Source: Micrasema longulum (Eukaryota; Arthropoda; Insecta; Trichoptera; Brachycentridae). Taken from it: a DNA stretch of 64,000 bases. The stretch is taken from contig JAGVSM010001414.1 of NCBI GenBank assembly GCA_022494885.1, forward strand, positions 167,355-231,354, read 5' to 3'. Made by a program: the position numbers and the translations under genes. How positions within the stretch are numbered: the stretch's first letter is position 1; each line of letters opens with the position of its first letter. This document shows positions 30,062 through 41,060 of the stretch, piece after piece. The notes below the pieces were generated by a model that worked only from the letters and a program-made list of their open reading frames with translations, was not told where the DNA came from and did not search any database.

Positions 30062-30138
30062 ATATGTCATAAGCTCTGTATATTCCTAGACTTCCATATT
30101 CCCTTCTCTCAAATGTTCTCCATCCCTGTTGAAATTCG
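30062..30138 (-). repeat. foldback family fragment
   Basis: TCATAAGCTCTGTATATTCC, TAGACTTCCATATTCCCTTC and CATCCCTGTTG follow the right-arm order of the family. Only the outer half of one arm remains. Confidence 0.7.
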
Positions 30139-30850
30139 TTAATTTTTGTATTTGTTTATAAAAAAATAAAGTAAGATAAATTAGTAGATTCAAACCAGTG
30201 TTTGATTTAAATATTTAAATTCTTTGACATAAGATTATAATTGCAAACGCGTAACTTTTCAGGAGAGGAAAAGACGTTATTATAAACACAATTATTAAGA
30301 TACAGAACTCATATTTTTCGAAATGGTTTGTTATTTATAGATCTTTTTATCTGTGTAATTTGTAAAAATAACATAAATATTCCAGATGTACTACTTGAAC
30401 CATTAAAGATGGAACAGAAATGAGTCAAATAGTAATATTAACTCATACTATATATTTGTACCACTCAAAGAATGTTAGAAATGAGTCTACTTATATTACT
30501 TAGAGACTTAGACAATATTGTACTATTTGTGCCACTGAAAATGTAATACACATGCGCATACTTATTTTATTTTATTGACTTTTGATTAAATAAGCTGTTT
30601 ATTTATGTCTTCAGTAGTTATTTAAGTGTATTGTTAATAGCATTGAAGCAGGCATACACAAGAAACATTTTCTCATTTAATCGTAAAATGAACCAAAATG
30701 CAGTTATACTGGTATGTTACCAAAGTATTATAATATGCAGTTTTACAAAATAAACACCAAGTCAATAAATAAACATAAAAATAGTGCCCTATCAAAACAC
30801 CTACGAGGGAGTTGTTTATTTAATGTTTGCAAAAAACTGTATTGTAAATA
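30139..30850. other. AT-rich stretch, nothing recognised
   Basis: A weak local duplication around ATGAGTC...TTTGT(A/G)CCACT lies at 30420-30535. Nothing else was seen. Confidence 0.4.
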
Positions 30851-30889
30851 GGGTAGGGTCTTCACGTTATTTCATTATAATTTTTAATC

Positions 30890-31260
30890 GATATTAAAAC
30901 TTCTCGAATCTGCTCAAAAATTAATGGTTAAAATAATTTTTAAAAAGCCCTTCAGGTACCCCAGCGTCAAGTTATTGGAAAAATCTGAGATTTTAGATGT
31001 AAGGCAATTATATATTTTTAGAATAATAATGTTTGTGAAAGCAAATTATTCTATCAAATTCCAAAAGGAACACTCCCACACTACCAGAAGATAAACTAGA
31101 GGATGGATCATGGTCAAACACAAACTTTGAATTCGGGCTAAGAAATTTCAGGTTTCTGGGCCCCAAAATATTCAACATGTTAACTTTAACATTGCAGAAC
31201 CATGACCCGGATTCAATTTAATAAATTTGTAAAAAAATTGGTTACTGGGTCGAGAAAAAT
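30890..31260 (+). pseudogene. non-LTR RT C-terminal remnant
   Basis: Broken frames read LKLLESAQKLMVKIIFKKPF, RYPSVKLLEKSEILDVRQLY IF and, after a frameshift, FGLRNFRFLGPKIFNMLTLT. These match the RT thumb/C-terminal pattern 'LQKKALR.I....Y...LF....I..V..L' and '...R.F...GPK.(F/Y)N.L'. Dead copy. Confidence 0.72.
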
Positions 31261-31264
31261 TGGA

Positions 31265-31832
31265 AAATTTACTCAAAAACATTCTTAAACACAGTTAATT
31301 AACCTGTAGGTAGTAATGTTATTGTTTATTTTGCATAAAAATGTCTGCCTTAAAACCGGTTGTACCTAGTTAGGCAGACTAGACATGATCCAGAGAAATC
31401 TATTACCTAACTGTGTATGTAGTAGATAAAGTAATTGTTATTTTTGCTAATAAACCATGATTATTATTAACCAAAAATTACAATGGTTACAGTATTATTA
31501 TTTTATCCGTGGGACGTCGGACAAATTTTCTACAATGGTTTAGAATACGATATTTTTTAATTAAATTAAAACGAGACGTTTTGCGTCATTTGGGACAAAT
31601 GGCGCGTATTATGTTATCGCGCCATACTTGTAAGCAATGTTTGTTAGAAGCACACTCGGGGAGCACGATGTGTGAGGTAAAAGTGACGTTACGCCAACTG
31701 AAAGCCGTTTTTTTATGTGCTTGTTTTTTAACCTGGAAATTATAAATGAAAACATGTTTTTCATGATTTGATAGTTATATAATTAGAATAAAAAAATCCG
31801 TTCCAAAATTTTGATGCTTTTGCAATCTTTTT
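31265..31832. other. AT-rich stretch, nothing recognised
   Basis: A 78-codon plus frame at 31509-31745 shows no domain or homologous copy. I regard it as chance. Confidence 0.4.
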
Positions 31833-32495
31833 ATTTATTTAACTTTTTGTACATTATTATTATTTTTTTATTTTTATTTTCTTTTATTCAGGAAACATAC
31901 AGTACAGTTACAAAGTTTAATATTTTACACAATTAGACTTAATTCTAATGGACCAGTGAAGTTATTTGTACATGGGCGGGCTTATTGCCAAATGGCAATT
32001 TCGTCCAACCAACCAATAAAATAATAGTTATATTTTTATAATTCAAGTTACAGAACATATTCAATGGAAAATAAAGATTAAAAAGCTAAAGGTATATAAA
32101 AATATAAATAAACGTATTTGTTTATAAATGACTTTAAATCAAAACTATTACTCAAAGGGAAAAAGGAAAAAAGAGGAAAGAAGAAAGGAGGAGAGATTAA
32201 GGAAGAGAAAGGAGATGTTTCTTTAGACGTGTTTTAAACAGAGATAATGTAGTAACATATTTGATGGTGGATGGGAGATGATTCCACAGTCGAGCCGCAT
32301 GGACACTATATGAGTTAGAGAAGAAGGAGGAATTGGGGATGGGTATTAGAGAGTACCTTGAGAATTAGAATGAAGAGGTAAACCATGAACTGATAAGTGT
32401 TGAAATTTTTCACGCAGGTATATAGGAGCGTTAGGACTATGAAGTACATTAAACAAAAGTGAGAGGGAGTGATTGTCTCTCCGCTGTCAAATTTT
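31833..32495 (-). mobile_element. non-LTR retrotransposon family C, copy 2 (3' end with RT tail)
   Basis: It aligns by eye with 11293-12068 over its whole length, including the protein tail ending KKHLLSLP and the 3' UTR. It lacks the inverted-arm insertion of copy 1 but has its own insertion of about 110 bp at about 31852-31965, splitting TTTTTGTACAT from TTATTTGTACAT. A one-base deletion in CTCTCTAATACC breaks the frame. Confidence 0.82.
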
Positions 32496-32904
32496 GAGCC
32501 ATTTCAATTGCCTACGATTATCAGAAATGTGGTCATATTTCCTAAGACCAAAATTGTACCTTATTTAATTTATTTTATTTTAATTATTTTTTATTTATTA
32601 AGGAAAAAAAACAGTTGTTATATAAGAATACACAATATAAAAAAATAGTACATACATCCAGTTAAAGTTTTTCACAAATATAATGAGAGAACATGTTACA
32701 TAATAAAGAGAAAAATAATATATTATATAAGATATGAGAAAAAAAAAGAGCTCGTAAGAAGGCTAAGGGATGAGGAAATAGAGTGGAGGAGTGAAGGAGA
32801 GGAATTTTCATAATATAGTTGACCAATTCAAAATTTTGATATTATAATAAAATAAACATAATTAAAGAAACATAAACTTATTACACACTGACAAATGTTT
32901 TATT

Positions 32905-33870
32905 TTACAGTGTTTCAAAAAGTTTTTTTTCGAAGTCACAAAATTTTGTATTAAAAATATCTAAATGGGGACAAAGTAAACTAAATTTGGAGCAGCTACG
33001 ATAAATAAACGAGTTTTGAACATAATTTTTTTTGGGCAATAAATTATAAAAAAAGTAAACTTGTCGTGTCGACTTTACGGGACAATTGATTGAAATACGC
33101 TCCAAGAGATATGGACTATCGATAAAATTGTTGAAAATTTTGAAGAGGAAAGACGGATCAGAAATGCTTCTACGTTTAGTAAGGGAAGTTAAACTATGAA
33201 AGGAAGAAGAGTCAAAATATGTAAGAGATTTACGATCCAGAAGTTTAAGGAATCTATTCTGTATTTTATATAGTTGTGATATATAAATTGTATATGGAGG
33301 ATTCCAAACAACAGATGCAAACTTAAGATGGCTGCGAACATATGCATTAAATAAGATTTTGAGGGATGCGGTTGTTTTGAATGGTTGAGTGGTGCGTTTA
33401 ATAAAGCTCAGATTTCTGTAAGCCCTATTTATAGACGTCTGAATATGAGAATCAAATAAGAGTTTTTCATCCATAATCACACCTAAATCTCTCAGCTCGT
33501 TTTTCCGGACAAGACAATTGAAGATAATTTTATTTATGTTTCTAGTGAACGAAATAACGAAACATTTATCAGTGTGTAAGAATAGCAGGTTATGGTAACA
33601 GTAATCCGCTAGTTTATTTAGGTCGTTTTGTAATTCCCAACAATTATTTTCTAACTTTAATTTTAAAAATAATTTAATATCGTCAGCAAACATGAGAAAA
33701 TTAGAATATTTAATAAATTTGCCAATGTCATTTATGTGAATGAAAAATAATAAACGTCCTAAGTGGGATGTATTCATGTATATGCATGTATTCTGAAATC
33801 GTTCAAGTTTGTCGAGTTGCTCACAGCTTAAATCAGTCATGGAAACATCAGCGTAATCTAGAATGAATGA
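32905..33870 (-). pseudogene. chimeric non-LTR reverse transcriptase fragment, 311-codon open frame
   Basis: From 33840 to 32905 the minus strand is open. It carries LMFADDIKLFLKL (RT motif C, FADD), then DLGVIMDEKLLFDSHI, NRAYRNLSFIKRTTQPFKTT, LKILFNAYVRSHLKFASVVW NP and a normal RT C-terminus. The N-terminal 25-35 residues, with ILDYADVS in the leader and CEQLDKLERFQNTCI, belong downstream of motif C in related elements (compare 61360-61641). They are joined in frame to HLGRLLFFIHINDIGKFI, which belongs just before motif C. The order is therefore scrambled. It lacks motifs 1-4, so it is inactive despite the open frame. Confidence 0.85.
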
Positions 33871-34642
33871 TTTTTTTAAAAACTTTATTAAGTTAAGACA
33901 ACTTTTTAATAAAAAAAAAATCCTTTTTATTTTTTTAAAATTAATAACAAATAAAAATACAATATTACAACTAAATTCAATTGTTTACATTAATCAAATA
34001 CATATATTAACATAAAAGAATGTTATTTTATATTTGTGAAAATACCCTATTTGGGTGACGCTATCCGCGTCGGCTAATAAATGTTTATATTTAACGTAAA
34101 TAAGCATAAAAACTTCACTATTTTGTAAAAAGCTTTAGTACTCCTTTCCATTGATTTAAACACCATTAGAAAAGAGATAAAAAACTAACTTCACCTTTAA
34201 TTATTTAGCGGTTTTTTCTTTATAGAGATAAATCGGCCAAAATAGCGCGGTCTTTAATTAAGTCTTTCGTTTTTTTAGCAGTAAAAAAAGACAAATAGCA
34301 AACAGGAACCTTTCCATCTAGGTTCCCTAAAAAATGGGGCAAACTTCGATTCCCTGACAAATTATCCAGTGGCGTTCGTGTGGCGACAGAGTTCATTAGT
34401 CACACCCTCCCCGACCAATTAGTAAGGCCCCTTATGGGTTGGGGCTATCGATTTAAGTGCCCACTACGCCCATGGAGTCGCGCCAACTTTGTCGCGTGAT
34501 TTACGCCCCTATAGGTTGCGAAGGTTGAGGTTCCTTCCACGCGCTTGAATTCCGCATTTTATTAAATTTTCAATGAGGGAGGAATTTTTTAATGTTTTCT
34601 AAGGCACGATTAATAGGATGATGCTTATGAGTGATTGTAATA
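33871..34642. other. A/T tails and unassigned sequence
   Basis: Oligo-T/A stretches at 33880-33960 look like LINE 3' tails. A GC-richer patch at 34300-34560 was not identified. Confidence 0.35.
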
Positions 34643-35019
34643 ACCTAGATCAGTGTTTTTCAACCTTTTTGAATAGGCGACCCCTTTACGAGTGAAAAAA
34701 ATTGGCGAGTCGCCAGGACCTTTTTTTTTTATAGTACTCGAATGCCGGAGATTTTGACGACAGCGTATTCAATTTTCTTTATATTCAGACCTAATACAAA
34801 GACTTTAGAATTTTTATCCAACCATGGCAAAAAAAAAAATCTCTCCGAATCTGTCATTTTATTTATTTATTGAAATCTACAGTCATATATACAATGATAC
34901 GGTTATAATTACATAAAAGATACCTTATACTAGACTAAAAACGTTTTCAAACATATAATAAACAATATTTATACGTAATCTAATAATAATCGTAATCTAC
35001 CCACTAATGTTAGAGACGC

Positions 35020-35376
35020 CCCTTCTTTATTTACATTAAAGTCAAGATTGAAATGTCACTATCTAAATATTAAAATTGTTCGTTTATCCTTCTTTTTTCC
35101 TTCCCACCCCATCCCCTCTCCTCCCTTCATAGTAAAGTGTTAATTTTTATTATTCGTAGTATAGTAAATTAGTAAATTTTTACATATTTTTATTTTGTTA
35201 ATCTTTGTTTTGAATTTTTGTATAAAATTGTAAGATTCAATATATCCATGTATTTGTAATTTTCTCAAACTAATCGGTTTGGGTAGGTAGGAAGAAATTG
35301 CCTTAAGGCAATGTGCCCGCCCTTATATGTATATATATTGTATATGTATATAAAGTGTTAAATAAATAAATAAATA
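35020..35376 (+). repeat. LINE family 2, 3' end (inside the hAT element)
   Basis: The 3' UTR contains GTAATTTTCTCAAACTAATC, GGTTTGGGTAGGTAGGAAGA, the hairpin TTGCCTTAAGGCAA, TGCCCGCCCTTATATGTATA and an AAATAAATAAATAAAT tail. The same order appears at 59393-59600 and, on the minus strand, at 60860-61000. Confidence 0.8.
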
Positions 35377-35407
35377 AATGATGTGTCATATCATATTGAT
35401 AACTATT

Positions 35408-35647
35408 CTCTTGGTGCATAGGGCACTGAATTGGTACACCAATCGCAGCATATCTTGATATATTTTGTTACATGAAGGTAAGGTGATCAGTCTTACGCTT
35501 CGGGTACCAGTCCAAGGACTATGAAATATTATTGTATGAAAATACCCTTTTTAAATAAATATTTCATTTCAACCATGTCGGGAATCGAACCCGAGACCTC
35601 TTGAATGGCGGGCAAAACGAGCTGACAATTACACCACGAGGTCGACA
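35408..35647 (-). repeat. tRNA-derived SINE, family A
   Basis: On the minus strand the head is GACCTCGTGGTGTAATTGTC and GGTCTCGGGTTCGATTCCCG (near-perfect box B). It ends with GGTGTACCAATTCAGTGCCC. It is full length and nested in the hAT element. Confidence 0.85.
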
Positions 35648-35769
35648 CAATGTCTCATAAATAATGTTATATTACACAAGAATAAAATTTGGAGAACCAT
35701 AAATGAAACGTTCGAACATATTTGTAAATTTAAAATAAAATGAAAAAACAATATGGTATTTACTAATCA

Positions 35770-36290
35770 CTACTCACCCACGATGACAATGCCTGTATGC
35801 TGTCGCTGATTTCCCTTTTGAATTTGTTATTATTTAAGTTTAATATATCACTCGCATTGGGTCCAATAATATTATTATACAAGTTGCAAATTCTATGTAT
35901 ACATTAATTTGTTGATGCATTAGTTTTTACATCAGTGCAGTAAAATAATTTGATGTGACGGGTAAAATTAATTGGTACATAAAAATTAATTAAACTAAGT
36001 AAATTGCGGCAGTCAGTAATGCCATTTAAAAGCTTAAATAGAAACATTAAGCCAGCAATCTGTCGTCTATTATCCAAAGACTTTATTTCAAAATGTACTC
36101 TCGCTTCATTATAATTGTTATATTGCCTTCTCCGTGATATGCTTATATTTGTTATCTTGACGCTAATAGTGAACTCATTTATCTGGTGTATTTGCAGAAC
36201 CAAAGCATCCGCTTTATTTTCAATCTTAATAAATATGACCACGCATCATCCTTTTGCTCCAAACTCAAGTATCTTCGTTTATATCAGTGC
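35770..36290 (-). pseudogene. non-LTR RT C-terminal remnant
   Basis: The frame at 36242-35904 reads SLDNRRQIAGLMFLFKLLNG and FYVPINFTRHIKLFYC. After a frameshift it continues RICNLYNNIIGPNASDILNL NNNKFKREI. This matches the RT tail pattern 'L..RR......LY.LLNG...CP.L...I.......R....F'. It is nested in the hAT element and dead. Confidence 0.75.
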
Positions 36291-36484
36291 ATAAACATTA
36301 AATCTCTCTTTATCTTTGTGATTTTTTAACAGTGTTCATATATTATTAGTTGTGTAGAATGCGAGTTTAATGTTTGATGGTTTAAAGTCCCTGAATATAA
36401 TAAATCTGGATTAGACAACTTGGAAATCTCAGAAATAAACAAATCATAATTAGAAAAAAAATATTTCCTTTAGTCCACTCTTGT

Positions 36485-37125
36485 CTATCAACAACAATTT
36501 GAGTTTGTCCAAATTTTTGTAGACAAGGACTGGATTCAACTCCTCCATTCTCTTAAATGTTCTTCATCTCTGTTGTAATAAGTTAATATAAAAATCTCCC
36601 CAGGGAGTTGAATCCAGTCCTTGTCTACAAAAATTTGGACAAACTCAAAATATTGTTGATAAATCTACCTAGTCCATGAAAAAGTATAGAAATTGGCCAC
36701 TTTACACACTGTGTAACATTCACCATTCTGCCCATATTTGAACATCAATATTCCTTCAATTCGTTCATCTGTTGATGTTTGTGAAGTTAAAGAGCTAAAA
36801 ACTTTAGTTATGCGGGTGGGATTCATCCAATTGAATTATTTCACCTACATACTAGGCAACGCCTGAAAATTATATTTTTTCAATTTCTATACTTTTTCAT
36901 GGACTAGGTGGATTAATTAACAATATTTTGAGTTTGTCCAAATTTTTATAAACAAGGACTGGCTTCAACTCCCTGGGGAGTTGTTAACATTAACATATAA
37001 CAACAGAGTCTACATATTACCTTCTTAAAAATGTTCTTCATCTCAAATGTTAATGTTAACAGCCCCTTAAGAAGTTGAATTCAGTGCGCGTTTACAAAAA
37101 TTTGGACAAACTCAAAATATTGTTA
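36485..37125. mobile_element. foldback family, rearranged multi-arm copy
   Basis: Four outer-arm ends occur: ACAATTTGAGTTTGTCC near 36490, GGACAAACTCAAAATATTG near 36645, AACAATATTTTGAGTTTGTC near 36930 and GGACAAACTCAAAATATTG near 37110. The inner arm and centre (CATCTGTTGATGTTTGTGAA; TAGGCAACGCCTGAAAAT) lie between. The copy looks like two partial elements, one inside or beside the other. Confidence 0.82.
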
Positions 37126-37239
37126 ATTATTTATATTACAATAATATTTTAAGGTAAAAAACATAAATAAAAGTAGTTTTAAAATTAAATTAAATTTAAA
37201 ATCAATCAAATCAAATCAATAACTGGTTTCCAGATTAAG

Positions 37240-37975
37240 AAAGCTGTATCATGTATTCTGCTTATTTAGGAACTTCTTGGACATTGGAACTTTTATAACT
37301 GTGTATTTTGCCCTTTTTCAGTCTGTGCCATCTATGGTATAGTGGGCTGGGGAGGTTGCACTGCGTCTATCACGAACCCCCTAATAAATGTACAAAGATA
37401 TGTTTTCCCACTTTTCCATCTGAGACATTGTACTGGACTTAAAACATTTTTTCAAAAAGAGTTATTGACATATTTCTGGTCATGTGGCTACAAGAGTAGA
37501 TCCCAGCAGAATGCTCGTACGAGGTGTTCCTGTAATTTGAATTATTTCATTCCAAAAACAAGTACGACGTTTGCTCAGAGGAACTTCTCTTTTGTGGCTC
37601 CAAAAATGTTCAATGTCCTGGATAAATATATTAAGTTCTCCAAAACGAAAGCCATTTTCAGAAGGAGTGTACAAGTCTGGATGTTGTCTAAGGGAAGAGA
37701 CCATTGCAGGAGACTGGTGAGAGGTATTGCATAGATTTATATACTATTAAGCGTGTCGACCAGATACCCTTTGAAATGTATGTAAGTTTATGCATTAATA
37801 TTTTATTTTTATTTTTGCTTTTATTTAATTATGTAAATGCTTCCACTTTCCATTATGTTGTATCCCAACTCAACAAAGGGCCCTTGGCTTCATGGAGTTT
37901 AGAATACGTTATTATTTAAAAAAAAGTAATATGTGTGTATTTGTATGAATAAAATAAAATAAAATATTAGTGTTA
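37240..37975 (+). pseudogene. non-LTR RT C-terminal remnant with 3' tail
   Basis: A 130-codon frame (37342-37734) ends with TFAQRNFSFVAPKMFNVLDK and FSKTKAIFRRSVQVWML. The end fits the RT pattern 'T.F.QR.F...AP..(F/Y)N.L......K..FR..++.WL'. The 3' UTR carries GTATCCCAACTCAACAAAGG, which recurs at about 58015 and, inverted, at 60690. It ends in an (AATAA)n-type tail. Confidence 0.75.
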
Positions 37976-38769
37976 TTTGCCACTATTATAGGTCCTGTCA
38001 GATAAACAGATCTGGTGGCTTCCAAAAAGAATTTCAAGGCTTTTAAAAAGTTTTGTAATCATTTCGGCGAATCGATCATGTCCAATCAATTTAATCCCAG
38101 TCAGTAATGAATTCACTACCCTCTTTTCTCAATCCAATGAAGTACATATTATGTACTTCTGTATTACTTTCTTTCCCAAAGATGCTAAGGCAGTTTTTCT
38201 CGTTTGACAACGAGCAAATTTTCCGTGTATGTGGGCACCGCCAAGGAGACTTATGTCCTCAGATGCGGTGTGCGGTACGTGGTGGGCAAGCTGTTAATCG
38301 CCACATCCTATCTGTGTTAACTATAGTTGGTTATTTGCATCTCAAAGATAGAGCCACGACACAACAAATTGTTAAAAAATAAACACGCACAGCTTTCTCA
38401 CTAAATAATTGTATTTTTTTTAATGTAGGACCTAAACCCTTGCTCTATTTTTTATCCTTACTTGCGACCGCGACCCGCCAAGTGAGGCTTTGCGACCCTC
38501 CCGCGGGTCACGACCCACAGGTTGAAAAACATTGACCTAGACTGTAGAAGGTGGAAGATTAATTAAAAATCACGCACTTTTAAACCTATCTTTACCCACC
38601 CACTTAGAATTATTATTCTACTATGTAGAAAGGAGTGATAATTACATTTGCAACAGGCCGTTAGTGTCCGTGGGGATTTTCATTATGTTAAAATTATCAA
38701 TTTCTTTACTCACTATTATTATTATTTTTATAGTTGGATAATGTACTCGTATAAAGTGGCATTTTTATG

Positions 38770-38930
38770 AAAATCACCTCAAGGGCGCTTTAAAATAAAT
38801 AAAAATCCCAACTCGTCTTGTGGCTATAGAGCACATAGGCGATTGGGATTCTAGTTCCTTGTTTCCACGAGGAAGTTAAGTGTCTTTTTATTATTTTTAT
38901 TTGTTAATAAACTCTTCTGTTTGTTAATGT
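38770..38930. other. short repeat-like stretch between the hAT and foldback elements
   Basis: AAAATCACCTCAAGGGCGCT resembles the 3' end word CCTTGAGGTGATTTTTCACA of the LINE at 62745-63035. No more can be said. Confidence 0.35.
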
Positions 38931-39845
38931 TTGTAGAGTGGGTGGATTTCCTCCCTCGGAAGTTATTCAGATCTAAATTTGTTGCAACAGAGGGAAAACA
39001 TTTTTGCGAAGAGAAAATTGAAGTCAAGGCATTTACAAGGCTTATGACCTAATGTTGGCTGGTTAAAGTGGCCACTTAACAAACTGTGTAACGTTTACCA
39101 TTCTGCCTATATTTGAACATCTATATATTTTTAATTTTTTTAAAATTTTTATTTATTTTGTTTTTTTACAATAAACATAATAATAAAACAGAGTTTTAAA
39201 AAAATAAAGCATAATTACATATCAACGAAATACATATTAATAGAAAAATAGTAAACAAAAAATCCCACAAAGGCATGGCCTGTTCGTGGGTATACAAGAA
39301 AATGTTAATTAATTTTCGCTCCTATAATAAATAATGGATAGTTATAATATTTTTGTAAAACATAAGAAAGAAAAAATAGAATATTCTGTAAAATATAATA
39401 TGGTATTTTTTTTTATATAGTAATTAAAAAAAGAAATAAAAAATATTTAATAAAACACAAAAATATTCCTTATTATTAAAGATGATAATTAATTAAAGGG
39501 CAACAAAATAAATCATATAAAAAATGAGTTCATATCATATATATTCCTCCGATTCTTCCATCTGTTGACGTTTGCAAAGTTAAAGAGCTGAAACATTTAT
39601 TGTTGCTGTGGGAATTTATCCGGCGGAACCAATTCACCGCTTGAAAACTATTTTCCAATTTTCATACTTCTTTTACCTGTCAGTTGATGGAAGAGTTGAG
39701 GAAATGTGAATGTTAAATATAGGCAGAATGGTAAATTTACTCAGTGTGCAAAGTGGCCACTTAAACCGGCCAATGACAGGTAATAAGCCCTTAGGATGCC
39801 TAGACTTCTATATTCCCTTCTCTCAAATGTTCTTCATCTCATCTT
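38931..39845. mobile_element. foldback family element split by an A/T-rich retroposon
   Basis: The left arm runs 38931-39125 and the centre resumes at about 39537 with ATTCCTCCGATTCTTCCATC. The right arm ends at 39845. The roughly 410-bp insert (39126-39536) is A/T-rich with a minus-strand LINE-like tail. The words CATCTATAT and CATATATAT flank it and may be a decayed target duplication. Confidence 0.72.
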
Positions 39846-40170
39846 CATCAATACGCATATCCTTATTTCACCATATTACGTTACTCAGATTCCTCGACGC
39901 AGTTGAATATTTGTTGACCTGTTCTCGGACTTCAGAGAACAAATCGCTATGACTTGATACTACAAAGGCTGAATGATAAATTTTGCATAGAGTATAAAGT
40001 ATTATTTAAACCAGTGAGGCCATGAGCTATGTAAATGCCTTCTTAAAAGTAGATCTTTAATGAGATATTAATCTTCGAGTGAAAGTATTTAGGTAGAAAC
40101 ACTAAACAAAATTCACAACCGATCGGTATCTTTTATGGCAAAAAACTTAATTGCAAATTGTTTCATTATC
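39846..40170. other. unassigned; foldback remnant near 40000
   Basis: AAACCAGTGAGGCCATGAGC and TATGTAAATGCCT near 39995-40040 look like a decayed arm. Nothing else was recognised. Confidence 0.35.
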
Positions 40171-40174
40171 ATCA

Positions 40175-40290
40175 ATTCATCATCCGCATCTAATAGTGTG
40201 TGTAGGGCACTGCATCAATACACCAATCGTATTGTAACTTGATAATCTTCTTTGACTTAAATCAAATTTCAGAAAGGTAACATCAGTGTG
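40175..40290 (-). repeat. SINE family A, 3' part only
   Basis: On the minus strand GATTGGTGTATTGATGCAGT GCCCTAC follows the family A 3' block. The tRNA-like head is missing. Confidence 0.55.
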
Positions 40291-40862
40291 TTTCGAAACT
40301 ATTCACTCGTGTGTGGTCTTTTAACAGAAAATGGCCGCCGTGATATCAATTTGTTTTCAGAATATAAACGTTTTAAAATGGAACAAAGCAAAATATCACA
40401 GGCTCAATTTTTTAAAAAGAAAGGACCGTAACAGATATTCAAAATGCCTGAGGTTTAAATATAAATACGGAATTGTTTTTGTTGAAAGCGTCATGTTGTT
40501 GGGTCAAATAGGCGGAACAAAACAAAACAAAATTGTTGAAATTATTTTGTTTGTGTAATAAAAATATCTTTTTATTTTGAAAAGGGGTGAAACGCCAAAT
40601 ATTCAAGTTATCTATTTATTTGTGTACCCATTTAAAAAAAGGAAAATTTCTGGTTATAAAGGTTATTATTCCTAGTTTTATTTTTATTTTATTTATTAAG
40701 ATAAAACAACAGCCATTGCAACAAAAAAACAATATTTTTAAATAAACCAAAATTATAGGCCAATAATAGTTTTATATATATAAGTAAATACAATGCAAAA
40801 AAAGAAGAAAAAAACTACCTGTGAAATGCCACTCAGTATAATTTCGTTTGTAAAAAAAATAA
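40291..40862. other. nothing recognised
   Basis: A 75-codon plus frame at 40331-40558 has no motif. A/T tails lie at 40680-40850. Confidence 0.4.
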
Positions 40863-41060
40863 AATCGGGTTGTGATTCCGTGGCTAGTGTTGCGCACTCA
40901 CGGATCAGAGGTCCGAAGTACAAAGCCCACTCTACCCTAACTTGATTTCCATTTTCTAAGTGAGTTATTTACAACTCGTTGAAAATGGTCACTAAAATTG
41001 AAATATTTGGGTAAATTATAAGAACGCCAATATTTATTTTTCTAAAAAAAAATACGACTA
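40863..41060 (+). repeat. tRNA-derived SINE, family B
   Basis: ATCGGGTTGTGATTCCGTGG and GAGGTCCGAAGTACAAAGCC (decayed box B), then CTACCCTAACTTGATTTCC and ATATTTGGGTAAATTATAAG, repeat the 12356 copy. Confidence 0.78.

Larger units (their letters stand above)
34651..38534. mobile_element. 3.9-kb hAT-type DNA transposon with target duplication, heavily nested
   Basis: The left end CAGTGTTTTTCAACCTTTTT (34651) and the right end, on the other strand CAATGTTTTTCAACCTGTGG (38534), are matching hAT-style TIRs. The flanks ACCTAGAT (34643-34650) and ACCTAGAC (38535-38542) match 7/8, as expected for an 8-bp hAT duplication. Most of the interior is later insertions: LINE family 2, SINE A, RT remnants and foldback copies. 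No transposase frame was recognised in what remains (34651-34860 and about 37980-38534). Confidence 0.85.

Noticed and set aside
35575..35647. Possible tRNA gene on the minus strand (GGTCTCGGGTTCGATTCCCG).
   Set aside because: It is the head of a full SINE family A copy with the same body as at 4563 and 20448.
40331..40558. 75-codon frame beginning MAAVISICFQ with a good start context.
   Set aside because: Lysine/asparagine-rich AT translation, no motif, no neighbouring exon.
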